Shown piece by piece: positions 14,105 through 21,645 of a stretch of 30,563 nt of DNA. The notes beneath the pieces are model-generated. The model did no database searches. It saw only the letters and a list, made by a program, of their open reading frames with translations, and had not been told where the DNA came from. This DNA comes from Eubacterium sp. CAG:786 (GTDB lineage: Bacteria > Bacillota > Clostridia > Oscillospirales > Ruminococcaceae). Location of the stretch: assembly GCA_000432175.1 (NCBI GenBank), contig HF989520.1:5317-35879 (forward strand), written 5' to 3'. Position 1 is the first letter of the stretch, and each line of letters opens with the position of its first letter. The position numbers and the translations under genes are program-made.

Positions 14105-14206
14105 TTATCTTTCTGACGACGGTTCATGCCATTTTTCAGCACCATTACGGAAGCCCCGGCGATGTCGCGCGCCATTCAGCGTTGAAAGTATCTTTTTTCC
14201 TTTCAT
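14105..14206 (-). CDS. Possible 33-residue basic small protein
   Basis: A minus-strand ATG (14206) opens 33 codons to a TAA. The product is basic (KGKK, ARHRRGFR). AGGG lies six bases upstream and a promoter-like TTAACT, 17 bases, TATAAT pattern lies before it. It sits between the clpB terminator and the sensor kinase gene and could equally be chance; it matches no family I know. Confidence 0.2.
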   Translation of the reverse strand: MKGKKILSTLNGARHRRGFRNGAEKWHEPSSER

Positions 14207-14261
14207 AACACCCTGCCCTTTCCGGGAATTATAACATATAACGCCCGGGAAGTTAAAGGCT

Positions 14262-16748
14262 TCACCTGCTTCTCCCGCTCTTAATGAATGCGCTCAGGGT
14301 CTTTTTCATATCCTCAATTTCAAGTGGCTTTACAATGTGGGAATTCATGCCAGCATTCAGCGCTTTCTGTACGTCGTCAACGAAAACATTCGCAGTCATA
14401 GCGATTATCGGTATCGTCTGCGCCTGCGGGTGATTGCTGCTCCTGATGGCGCGGGTCGCTTCATAACCGTTCATCTCCGGCATCATAACGTCCATGAGTA
14501 TCTCATCATATGTGCCAGGGGCAGAGTTCACGAATTTATCCACCACAAGCTTACCGTTTTCCATTATATCGCAGGAAGCCCCCTCCTTGCGCAGTATCGC
14601 AGAAAGAAGCTGGGCGTTCATGGCGTTATCCTCAGCGGCAAGGAAACGTGCGCCTTTAAGACTGATCTCAGCATATTCCGGACAGCGTTCCCTGCGCGCC
14701 GTTACCGCCTCTATCATCATTTCACGCACCCGGGTTCCTGTCAGCGGGAATGCCACAGCGCCGTCTGCGTTTTCATCCGCGCTGCTTTCCGGCAGGAATA
14801 CCAGCGTATCCGGTGTGGTTCCGCTCAGGGAAGCCGAATTACTGAATACCGCGTCATACCTTTGCACGCTCATCTTTTTCTGCGCTTCCTCGGGACCGTA
14901 GGCAGTATCGACTGTGATGCCAGTATCCGAAAGGTCGCGGCGCAGTTCATCAAAGCCGTCCGACGCACTGTCCGAAATGAGTATCTTCTTTATGTTGTGC
15001 TCCTGCCAGAAATGCGCCCCGGCTTCCTCATCGGGGATGCGGAATGCAAGGTCAACGGTGATGCGGGTGCCTCTGCCCTCTTCGCTTATCACGCTTATCG
15101 TACCGCCCATGAGCTCAACGATGTTGCGGGTTATCGCAAGTCCGAGACCGCTGCCGCTCTCGCGTCTTGCAGTGATGTTTTCAGCACGTGTGAACGGGTC
15201 GAACATCACACGCTGGAACTCGCGGCTCATTCCGCAGCCATTGTCATCCACCACGAACCTGATGTTGTCAAAAACGCCTGAACGGTGTTCCAGCTGGCTG
15301 ATGATGAGTTTCACCCTGCCATGCCTGCCGGTGTACTTTACCGCATTGGAAAGCAGGTCTATCAGTATCTGCTTCAGCCTTGTGCTGTCGCCGACAAACA
15401 GGGTGTGTTCAAGTTCCCCGACTTCCATTATGAACGACTGCTCCTTCGCGGCAGCCATTGAGGAAACCACTGCTTCCACCTGCTCCGCAAGGCTGTTCAT
15501 GGAAAACAGTTCCTTTTTCAGCGTGAGTTTTCCGCTTTCTATCTTTGAAATATCCAGAATATCGCTTATCAGACCGAGCAGGTGGTTTCCTGCGGCAGTT
15601 ATTTTCTTGGTGTATTCGCGGACCTTTTCTTCATCTCCGGCGTCCCTCTGCAGCAGTTCCGAAAAGCCTATCACCGAATTTAGCGGGGTTCGTATATCGT
15701 GGCTCATGTTGGAAAGGAACGTCGTTTTTGCAGCGTTCGCGTCGGTGGCTATGTCAAGCGCTTCCTGCAGGGTACGGTTGTATTCCTCACGCTCGCGGAC
15801 GCGCTTTTTGTAAACGACGGTGACGATGGTTATCGCCATCAGTACTACCCCGGTGATAAGCACAGCAACGAGGATTATCGTGTGCCTTACTGTTGCCGCT
15901 TCTTTCTGTATCGCCTCTGACGGCGCGGAACCCAGGACATAGAATACGCCGTCGTTAAGTGGGTATATGTAAACCAGATGCTGCCTGCCGCTAATATTGC
16001 GGTAAAACAGCAGCTGTTCCCCGGAAGCCACTGCATGTTCTATGTCCGCTTCCTTATTCTTCTCCTCGGCTGAAAAATTCAGCATTTCCATTAAATCGCC
16101 GGCGTTTTTCGGGTTTTGCTGGTTAAGCCCGGGCAGCTTTGAGTCCACGACGATCTGGTCGGATATCGTATCAAGCACATATATCGTTGCCTCACCGCCA
16201 TAGAGCGAAGCCGGCAGGTTCCTGCGGATATCGTCCCAGGAACATTCACCGTAAACATCCCCCGTGTGTCTGCCGTCTATCGTAACCGGGACTTTCACCG
16301 TATAGCACCACGTTCCGTCCGAGCCGATGTAATTTTTCGATACCGGCAGCCCGCACAGCTTTTCCCCCTTGGAGAAATCCAGCTCAGCAATAGGGATATC
16401 GCTTAGCTCGTCCGCTGCTTCAAGCGGCTCTGAGAATTTCACAAGCGCTATCGCCTTTATGCCAGGGATATAGTCGCCGCTCATCAGCACGCCGTCCATG
16501 GCGTAATCAAGGCTGATTTTTTCAAGTGCACTGCAGTTGTTGCTTATGTAGTTCTCAATAACATTCGTCACCAGCGATAACCTGTCCTCAATATTCGAGA
16601 TCTGGTTTTCTGACATCTCTCGTGATGTATTGCCTGCAAAATGCCCCACCAGTGCAACTATGCCAAGCAGCACGGCAATCATCGCTATGATGTTCTTTCC
16701 GCGGTAACTTATTTTTCCACGCTTTTGTTTTTCCTTTTTCTCTTTCAT
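14262..16748 (-). CDS. Membrane hybrid sensor histidine kinase / response regulator
   Basis: This 828-residue protein has a cytoplasmic basic start, TM1 (about 19-38), an extracellular sensory region of about 250 residues (Cache-like, DGTWCYTVKVPV and VDSKLPGL), TM2 (about 289-313) and a kinase core. The H-box NMSHDIRTP carries H350. The N-box is LSNAVKYTG, the G1 box VDDNGCGM and the G2 box SGSGLGLAI. Two receiver-like modules follow. The first (about 586-688) is degenerate, with YDAVFSNSAS where the phosphoacceptor Asp should be. The second (about 700-820) is intact: ED near 706, D753 in EILMDVMMP and K807 in SHIVKPLE. There is no output DNA-binding domain, so the signal probably passes by phosphorelay. 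Signal and partner are unknown. Confidence 0.92.
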   Translation of the reverse strand: MKEKKEKQKRGKISYRGKNIIAMIAVLLGIVALVGHFAGNTSREMSENQISNIEDRLSLVTNVIENYISNNCSALEKISLDYAMDGVLMSGDYIPGIKAIALVKFSEPLEAADELSDIPIAELDFSKGEKLCGLPVSKNYIGSDGTWCYTVKVPVTIDGRHTGDVYGECSWDDIRRNLPASLYGGEATIYVLDTISDQIVVDSKLPGLNQQNPKNAGDLMEMLNFSAEEKNKEADIEHAVASGEQLLFYRNISGRQHLVYIYPLNDGVFYVLGSAPSEAIQKEAATVRHTIILVAVLITGVVLMAITIVTVVYKKRVREREEYNRTLQEALDIATDANAAKTTFLSNMSHDIRTPLNSVIGFSELLQRDAGDEEKVREYTKKITAAGNHLLGLISDILDISKIESGKLTLKKELFSMNSLAEQVEAVVSSMAAAKEQSFIMEVGELEHTLFVGDSTRLKQILIDLLSNAVKYTGRHGRVKLIISQLEHRSGVFDNIRFVVDDNGCGMSREFQRVMFDPFTRAENITARRESGSGLGLAITRNIVELMGGTISVISEEGRGTRITVDLAFRIPDEEAGAHFWQEHNIKKILISDSASDGFDELRRDLSDTGITVDTAYGPEEAQKKMSVQRYDAVFSNSASLSGTTPDTLVFLPESSADENADGAVAFPLTGTRVREMMIEAVTARRERCPEYAEISLKGARFLAAEDNAMNAQLLSAILRKEGASCDIMENGKLVVDKFVNSAPGTYDEILMDVMMPEMNGYEATRAIRSSNHPQAQTIPIIAMTANVFVDDVQKALNAGMNSHIVKPLEIEDMKKTLSAFIKSGRSR

Positions 16749-16793
16749 TTACAATACCTGCTTTTCACATCAAAGCCAAAAGTTTACATGTAT

Positions 16794-16822
16794 ATTATAA
16801 CACGCAAATTGTGTTTTGGCAA
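16794..16822 (-). promoter_or_regulatory. Sigma-A promoter of the hybrid sensor kinase gene
   Basis: Minus strand: TTGCCA (16817-16822), 17 bases, TATAAT (16794-16799), about 45 bases before the ATG. The rest of the gap up to 16957 holds a stray TATAAT near 16863 but no gene. Confidence 0.7.
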
Positions 16823-16957
16823 CACTATAAGCAAAATAAATACCTATATAGCGCCATTTTTGTTATAATTGTAATAAATTACTATTCGATGTTTATACAT
16901 ATGAACGATTTTCTGTTAATTCAGCGTTAAATTTTTCACAGGTACTTGGCAAAAATA

Positions 16958-16989
16958 AAAAACAGGGACAGCTCAATGTCCCTGTTTTT
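16958..16989 (-). terminator. Terminator of the TIM-barrel isomerase gene
   Basis: AAAAACAGGGACA (16958-16970) pairs perfectly with TGTCCCTGTTTTT (16977-16989) around a 6-base loop. On the minus strand it ends in a T-rich tract. Confidence 0.88.
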
Positions 16990-16999
16990 AATACCTATA

Positions 17000-17785
17000 T
17001 CAGGCGCCTGCCCCGATTTCCAACAGGCGTTCTACCGACTTCTTCAACCTTGCATACTCGTCGTAATTCTCGCGGTAAAGCTCCACGATGTAAGCGCCGT
17101 CATATCCGAGCGAATTCATCTCCTGCACCAGCCGCCGGAAATCAAACGTACCCTGCCCGACTGGCAGGCAGTCGCGGTCGGCATCGGCGTCGCTTATGTG
17201 CAGGTGGACTATGTCCTCCCCCAGCGTCCGCACTACTTCAAAGATATCCTCCCCGCTGCGACGGCACTGCTTCAGGTCAAGCACAAATTTCGCGTATCTG
17301 CCGAGTTCACGCTTCATCATCTTCAGAAAATCCAGGTTCCCGGAAAGGCAGTAGCTGACATTCTCCTGCGCGACGGTCACGCCGAATTCCTCAGCCGCCT
17401 CAGCCAGCAGCCGGAACTGCTTTATATAGTGCTCCGGAGTGCAGCGGCTGCTGAGTATCGCGCCGTGCAGCACGAAAAATTTAGCGCCAAGCCGCACCAT
17501 CGTGCCGAAAAATTCCCGATAAAGCGACATCATCTCTTCAATGCGCCGGTCGTACTTAGAGAACAGGTACACCGACTCCATCGGCGATGAAAACGGATGG
17601 AAGCTGACTATATCAATGTTGCTCTCACGGGCGGTCTGCTGTATCAGCCCGGTGACCGGCTCCCTGGCTTCGCTCGTGCTGTTGGCGAACAATTCAGCCG
17701 TCGTCACGCCAAGCGCTGAAAGTTCCCGGAATGCGTCCTCCGCGTGCAGCGGGTACAGCGACGCTGTTGAAACTCCTGCTCTCAT
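17000..17785 (-). CDS. Sugar phosphate isomerase/epimerase (xylose-isomerase-like TIM barrel)
   Basis: The 261-residue protein has the alternating pattern of an AP-endonuclease-2/xylose-isomerase-like TIM barrel. Candidate metal ligands are E141 (VAQENV), D170 (FVLDLKQ), H194/H196 (VHLHISD) and E235 (YIVELY); the LPVGQGTFDF loop matches the family PxGxGxxD pattern. Such enzymes isomerise or epimerise keto sugars or inositol derivatives; the actual substrate is not predictable. It starts with ATG after GGGGGG five bases upstream, has its own promoter (17831-17859) and terminator, and appears monocistronic. It has no sugar-uptake neighbour to suggest a pathway. Confidence 0.85.
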   Translation of the reverse strand: MRAGVSTASLYPLHAEDAFRELSALGVTTAELFANSTSEAREPVTGLIQQTARESNIDIVSFHPFSSPMESVYLFSKYDRRIEEMMSLYREFFGTMVRLGAKFFVLHGAILSSRCTPEHYIKQFRLLAEAAEEFGVTVAQENVSYCLSGNLDFLKMMKRELGRYAKFVLDLKQCRRSGEDIFEVVRTLGEDIVHLHISDADADRDCLPVGQGTFDFRRLVQEMNSLGYDGAYIVELYRENYDEYARLKKSVERLLEIGAGA

Positions 17786-17830
17786 ACGTTCCCCCCATCG
17801 CCTGCGCCAGCAGGCATATCATTCATTCTG

Positions 17831-17859
17831 ATTATAGCACACATTGATTTTTTTTGCAA
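17831..17859 (-). promoter_or_regulatory. Sigma-A promoter of the isomerase gene
   Basis: Minus strand: TTGCAA (17854-17859), 17 bases ending in GTGTGC, TATAAT (17831-17836). It starts 14 bases from the promoter facing the other way. Confidence 0.75.
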
Positions 17860-17872
17860 TAGCCGCGCGGGG

Positions 17873-17902
17873 TTGACTTTTTGGCGGTATCTGGTGTATA
17901 AT
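17873..17902 (+). promoter_or_regulatory. Sigma-A promoter of the AI-2E family transporter gene
   Basis: TTGACT (17873-17878), 18 bases, TATAAT (17897-17902), about 32 bases before the ATG. Confidence 0.78.
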
Positions 17903-17934
17903 ATATTTATTACGCAGTATCTGGGGGGAATTGT

Positions 17935-19296
17935 ATGAACATAAACTGGAACAGGAAATATCTTACTATCGCCGTTTATGCGACCTGCGCTGTAATAATC
18001 AGCGCCATTGCGGTAATGATAATATTCAACTTTGACTCCGTGATGTCTAAGCTGTCTACATTCGGCGCGATAATCAACCCTATAATCATAGGTATTTTCT
18101 GCGCATACCTGCTAAATCCTCTCATGACGAAAATCGAAATCGGCATGCTGAAAAAGCTCTCATCGTCGCCGGAAAAGAAAAAACGCGGAAAAGCCCGCGC
18201 CCTCGCCCTGACAATGACAATGCTCGTCGTCGTCCTGGTGCTGGCGCTGGTGATAATCATGGTGATACCGCAGCTGGCAGACAACATCGTGACCATTTTC
18301 GGCAACACGGATACCTATGTCAACACGATCAAGGACTGGCTTAATGAAATTTTCGAGGATCACCCCGAGATAATCGAATTCCTTGGCAACCCGCTTGATG
18401 ATTTCAACGCGTTCATAGGCAAGATATGGAATCAGTATTCCAACGAACTGGTGGGAATTGCCGGAAACGTCGCTTCGATGGTATGGGCAATTCTCGACAC
18501 GATGAAGAATGTCATCATCGGCCTGACTATCTCAATATACCTCCTCGCCCGCAAGGAAATGTTCATCGGTCAGACCAAGAAGCTCATCTTCGCCTTCCTC
18601 AAGGTGGAGAGGGCGCAGCGCTTCCTCGGCGTCTGCCGCGAAGCAAGCAAGAAGTTTCTGGGTTCCATCATCGGCAAGATAATCGAAGCATTTGTGGTGG
18701 CCCTGCTGTGCTTTATCGGCACGACTTTCATGGGACTGCCTTACGCGCTGCTCATTTCCGCGATAATGTTCGTGTTCAACCTTATTCCGTATGTCGGCCC
18801 GTTCATCGGCGCCATTCCATGCACGCTGCTCCTGCTGCTGACTGACGACCCGATGCAGGCGCTGTGGTTCGTCATCTTCATCACGATACTCCAGGCAGTG
18901 GACGGAAATATTCTCGCGCCCTGGATACTCGGCGACTCCACCGGTCTGCCCGCGGTTTGGATACTCATATCTATCCTCATCGGTGGCGGGCTGTTCGGCA
19001 TGATAGGAATGTTCCTCGGCGTGCCGGTTTGCGCGGTAGTTTACATGCTGTTCAAGGACTTCATCGAAAACCGGCTTAAAAAGCGCCAGCTTCCGCGCAG
19101 CACCGCAGAATACGCCAAGGACGTGAGCTACATCACACCGGAATACACCTGCGACGAGCCTGAACTCCCCGAAGAGCCAAAGCCGGAGAAGAAGCACGGA
19201 TTTGCCGACGTGATAAAACAGCGCACGGAAGAGTGCAAGGAAAAAATACACCACCTCACGAACCATAACACAAAGAACAACGGCAAAAAGAAATAA
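17935..19296 (+). CDS. AI-2E family transporter (PerM/YdiK-like)
   Basis: The 453-residue membrane protein has about eight predicted hydrophobic segments (for example 11-32, 41-62, 90-112), with a soluble insertion around 120-185. The C-terminal motif NLIPYVGPFIGAIP and the ILGDSTGLPAVWIL loop are hallmarks of the AI-2E/PerM family. Despite the name, members have been shown or proposed to be antiporters or metabolite exporters; the substrate here is unknown. The C-terminal tail (about 395-453) is soluble and Pro/Lys-rich. The start follows a GGGGGG tract. A hairpin and the metallo-hydrolase gene follow 62 bases later, so the two may be co-transcribed. Confidence 0.9.
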   Translation: MNINWNRKYLTIAVYATCAVIISAIAVMIIFNFDSVMSKLSTFGAIINPIIIGIFCAYLLNPLMTKIEIGMLKKLSSSPEKKKRGKARALALTMTMLVVVLVLALVIIMVIPQLADNIVTIFGNTDTYVNTIKDWLNEIFEDHPEIIEFLGNPLDDFNAFIGKIWNQYSNELVGIAGNVASMVWAILDTMKNVIIGLTISIYLLARKEMFIGQTKKLIFAFLKVERAQRFLGVCREASKKFLGSIIGKIIEAFVVALLCFIGTTFMGLPYALLISAIMFVFNLIPYVGPFIGAIPCTLLLLLTDDPMQALWFVIFITILQAVDGNILAPWILGDSTGLPAVWILISILIGGGLFGMIGMFLGVPVCAVVYMLFKDFIENRLKKRQLPRSTAEYAKDVSYITPEYTCDEPELPEEPKPEKKHGFADVIKQRTEECKEKIHHLTNHNTKNNGKKK

Positions 19297-19304
19297 CACA
19301 GCTG

Positions 19305-19334
19305 CATTCCTGCCTGCGCACACGGGCAGGAATG
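19305..19334 (+). terminator. Hairpin between the AI-2E family and metallo-hydrolase genes
   Basis: CATTCCTGCC (19305-19314) and GGCAGGAATG (19325-19334) form a 10-bp stem. The following TAACTGTTT is a poor U-run, so it is a weak terminator or a message-stabilising hairpin. Confidence 0.55.
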
Positions 19335-19358
19335 TAACTGTTTACCGGAGGATATCAC

Positions 19359-20255
19359 TTGTTTGAACTTAACCAAGCCGGCGCAGCCACCTGGTACATG
19401 AACGCCCCTACCAATATCGGATTTTACCTTTACAACGCGCCGGAAGTCTGCATGATAGACTGCGGCGACAGAACCTGCGCCGAAAAATCGCTGGAACATA
19501 TCCATGCGCAGGGCTGGAAGCTCACGAAACTGTTCCTGACGCATTCCCACACGGACCACACCAGCGGCGCGCAGTGGATAAGGGAACAGACCGGCTGCGT
19601 GGTTTACGCGCCGGGAATAAGCGCCGCTGCGGTGAAGCACAGCTTCCTTATTGCGACAACGCTTTACGGCGGCAGACCAAATCAGGAGATGTGCAGCAAG
19701 TTCCTTCTGCCGCCTCCCTGCGAGTGCTCCGAGATAACCGCTGACGCGCTGCCCCGGGGTCTGGTGGAATTCCGGCTGGACGGGCACGATATGGCGCAGT
19801 CTGCATTCTGCACGCCGGACGGGGTGTGGTTCACCGCTGACGCCGTTATCAGCGAAAGCGCGCTGAAAAGCCACCGGATATCGTTCATTTACGATATAGC
19901 AAAGCACCTGAATTCCCTGGAGGAACTTTCGCGCCTGAAAGGCAGCGTGTTCATTCCATCTCACTGCGAGCCTGTCAGCGACATAAGACCGCTTGTCGAT
20001 GAGAATTCCGCAGCAATACGCGACGTTGCAGGCGACATCGTCCAGCTGTGCGCCCGGCCGCAGACTATGGACGACATCATCGCCTTTGTGCTGGAAAAAT
20101 ACCGCATAAGGCTGTATCTCATGCAGTACCTTCTTGTGGGGCAGACCGTGCGCAGCTACGTTTCCTGGCTGATGGAACAGGGAAAGCTGTTTGCCGTGTA
20201 TTCCGGCACGAGGCTGCTTTTCAGCAATTCACCCGGCTCATCTTTACACAAATAA
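19359..20255 (+). CDS. Metallo-beta-lactamase-fold hydrolase (TTG start)
   Basis: The 298-residue protein has the MBL-fold metal motif THSHTDH (residues 61-67: H62, H64, D66, H67), with further candidate ligands H in RLDGHDM, D in WFTADAV and H in IPSHCEP. Such enzymes use two metals for hydrolysis of thioesters, phosphodiesters or related substrates; the exact substrate is unknown. A C-terminal helical region (about 210-285) resembles the winged-helix extension seen in some members. The start codon is TTG at 19359, supported by GGAGG seven bases upstream. The gene follows the AI-2E family gene and ends just before the hairpin element. Confidence 0.87.
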   Translation: MFELNQAGAATWYMNAPTNIGFYLYNAPEVCMIDCGDRTCAEKSLEHIHAQGWKLTKLFLTHSHTDHTSGAQWIREQTGCVVYAPGISAAAVKHSFLIATTLYGGRPNQEMCSKFLLPPPCECSEITADALPRGLVEFRLDGHDMAQSAFCTPDGVWFTADAVISESALKSHRISFIYDIAKHLNSLEELSRLKGSVFIPSHCEPVSDIRPLVDENSAAIRDVAGDIVQLCARPQTMDDIIAFVLEKYRIRLYLMQYLLVGQTVRSYVSWLMEQGKLFAVYSGTRLLFSNSPGSSLHK

Positions 20256-20270
20256 TGCATATATTGGCTA

Positions 20271-20299
20271 TTGAAAGTTCGGAGGTAATATGCTATAAT
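20271..20299 (+). promoter_or_regulatory. Sigma-A promoter overlapping the left end of the hairpin element
   Basis: TTGAAA (20271-20276), 17 bases, TATAAT (20294-20299) with an upstream TGC. The -10 lies inside the terminal repeat, so the element itself may drive the downstream operon with a leader of about 190 bases. A weaker candidate (TACACA, 16 bases, TATAAA, ending at 20462) lies closer to the gene. Confidence 0.6.
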
Positions 20300-20437
20300 A
20301 AACGCAGGGCGTTTATTATAAATCAAAATGCCTTGCACATGCGTTTGCCTCTGGCAAACTCCGTGCATATCGGCAGATTATGCCCTAACCTGCGGTTATG
20401 GCATAATAAACGCAGGGCGTTTATTATAGCATATTAC
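20285..20437. repeat. Compact palindromic element with inverted terminal repeats and four hairpins
   Basis: The left end (20285-20320) and the right end (20403-20437) are near-perfect inverted copies of each other (ends GTAATATGCTATAATAAACG), and each is itself a hairpin (ATAATAAACGC, loop AGG, GCGTTTATTAT). Between them lie GTTTGCC-TCT-GGCAAAC enclosed by TGCAC/GTGCA (about 20335-20368), and ATTATGCC-TAACC-TGC-GGTTA-GGCATAAT (20377-20407), which competes with the right-end hairpin. It looks like a MITE or REP-type repeat, or a structured leader. No transposase or target-site duplication is seen. Confidence 0.8.
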
Positions 20438-20497
20438 ACACATAGCATAGCGCTCATATAAAGAAAAACAAGACAGAACAAAAGCGAGGAAATACAT

Positions 20498-21301
20498 ATG
20501 ATAAAGCTGATCGCAAGCGACATGGACGGCACTCTGCTCAACGACAGCAAGGAACTCCCCCGGGACTTCTTTGAGGTACTTGACAGTCTGGAGCAGCACG
20601 GAATTAAATTCACGGTTGCGAGCGGACGTTCCTATGACGCGGTGGCGCATCTTTTCCCTGAGGAATACCGCGGAAAGCTGGATTTCATCTGCGACAACGG
20701 CGCAAATATCTACCATGACGGAAAGCAGGCGAAATACACCCCGCTGGGCCGCGCGACCTTTGAACAGCTGATAAAGGCGTGCCAAGAGATAGGCGGACTG
20801 CGCGTGCTGGTCTGCGCGGGAAAGGGCACCTATCACCTTGAAGCAGACCCGATGTTCACTGCAGAGATCGCGAAATATTACAAGAACCACATTCCCTGCG
20901 ACGACCTGCTTTCTGTGGACGACATCATCTACAAGGTGGCAGTGTGCGACGAACAGGGTACCGAAAAGCGCGCCAAACCCGCTCTTGACGCCATAATGGG
21001 CGACAAACTGAATGTGCAGGTTTCCGGACCGATATGGATGGACGTCATGTCCGCGGGAGTGAACAAGGGCAGCGCGCTGAAACAGCTGGCAGAACTCCTT
21101 AAAATAGACCGCAGCGACGTGATGGCTTTCGGTGATTACTTCAACGACGCAGAAATGCTGCGCTTTGCCGGCTGGAGCTTCGCAATGGAAAACGGTCACC
21201 CCGACGTAAAGCGCATCGCAAGGTATCTCGCGAGAAGCAACAACGAAAACGGCGTATTAAGGGCAGTGCGCAAATACGCACTGGGCGAAAGTAAAATCTA
21301 A
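20498..21301 (+). CDS. Cof-type HAD-IIB family phosphatase
   Basis: The 267-residue protein has the HAD catalytic start SDMDGTLL (nucleophile D8, acid/base D10), the SGRS motif II and the C-terminal GDYFNDAEML motif IV, with KGSAL upstream. This is the Cof/HAD-IIB layout with a C2 cap, as in sugar and cofactor phosphatases (YidA, YkrA relatives). Substrate is unknown; many members dephosphorylate sugar phosphates or flavin-type cofactors. It starts at ATG 20498 after GAGGA seven bases upstream and is the first gene of a five-gene operon. The leader contains the hairpin element. Confidence 0.92.
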   Translation: MIKLIASDMDGTLLNDSKELPRDFFEVLDSLEQHGIKFTVASGRSYDAVAHLFPEEYRGKLDFICDNGANIYHDGKQAKYTPLGRATFEQLIKACQEIGGLRVLVCAGKGTYHLEADPMFTAEIAKYYKNHIPCDDLLSVDDIIYKVAVCDEQGTEKRAKPALDAIMGDKLNVQVSGPIWMDVMSAGVNKGSALKQLAELLKIDRSDVMAFGDYFNDAEMLRFAGWSFAMENGHPDVKRIARYLARSNNENGVLRAVRKYALGESKI

Positions 21302-21309
21302 GAGGTAAC

Positions 21310-21642
21310 ATGAACATTCAGATTTTTGGCAAATCAAAGTGCTTTGACACAAAAAAGGCAGAACGATATTTCAAGGAACGCGGCATAAAATACCAGTATG
21401 TGGATATTCTTTCAAAGGGACTCAGCCGCGGTGAGCTGGACAGCGTGACAAGGGCGCTGGGTGGGCTTGAAGCAGTCATCGACGAAAATTCCAGGGACTA
21501 CGCAGAAATAAAATATCTGCTGGACGACGCGAAGCCCGACAAACTGGCAGAAAACCCAAAGCTTTACAAGACGCCTATAGTCCGCAACGGTCGGCAGGCA
21601 ACTATCGGTTACTGCCCTGATATATGGAAGAACTGGGAGTAA
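21310..21642 (+). CDS. ArsC/Spx family (arsenate reductase-like) protein
   Basis: The 110-residue protein has the ArsC-family N-terminus, KSKCFDTKKAERYFKERG, with Cys11 as the possible thiol. The later region has the family PIVRNG segment. Whether it reduces arsenate, acts like Spx, or does neither cannot be decided; no ars genes are nearby. Thioredoxin-like fold is expected. It follows the HAD gene by 8 bases, with AGAGG upstream, and precedes the CNNM gene by 3 bases, so translation is probably coupled. Confidence 0.85.
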   Translation: MNIQIFGKSKCFDTKKAERYFKERGIKYQYVDILSKGLSRGELDSVTRALGGLEAVIDENSRDYAEIKYLLDDAKPDKLAENPKLYKTPIVRNGRQATIGYCPDIWKNWE

Positions 21643-21645
21643 TAT

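Noticed and set aside
16858..16870. Plus-strand TATAAT near 16863 as a promoter
   Set aside because: No -35 at proper spacing and no plus-strand gene downstream.
20285..20437. CRISPR array
   Set aside because: Only two copies of the unit, inverted rather than direct, with no spacer series and no cas genes.
20396..21199. 267-residue minus-strand frame opposite the HAD phosphatase gene
   Set aside because: It ends inside the hairpin element and is antisense to a gene with all HAD motifs.
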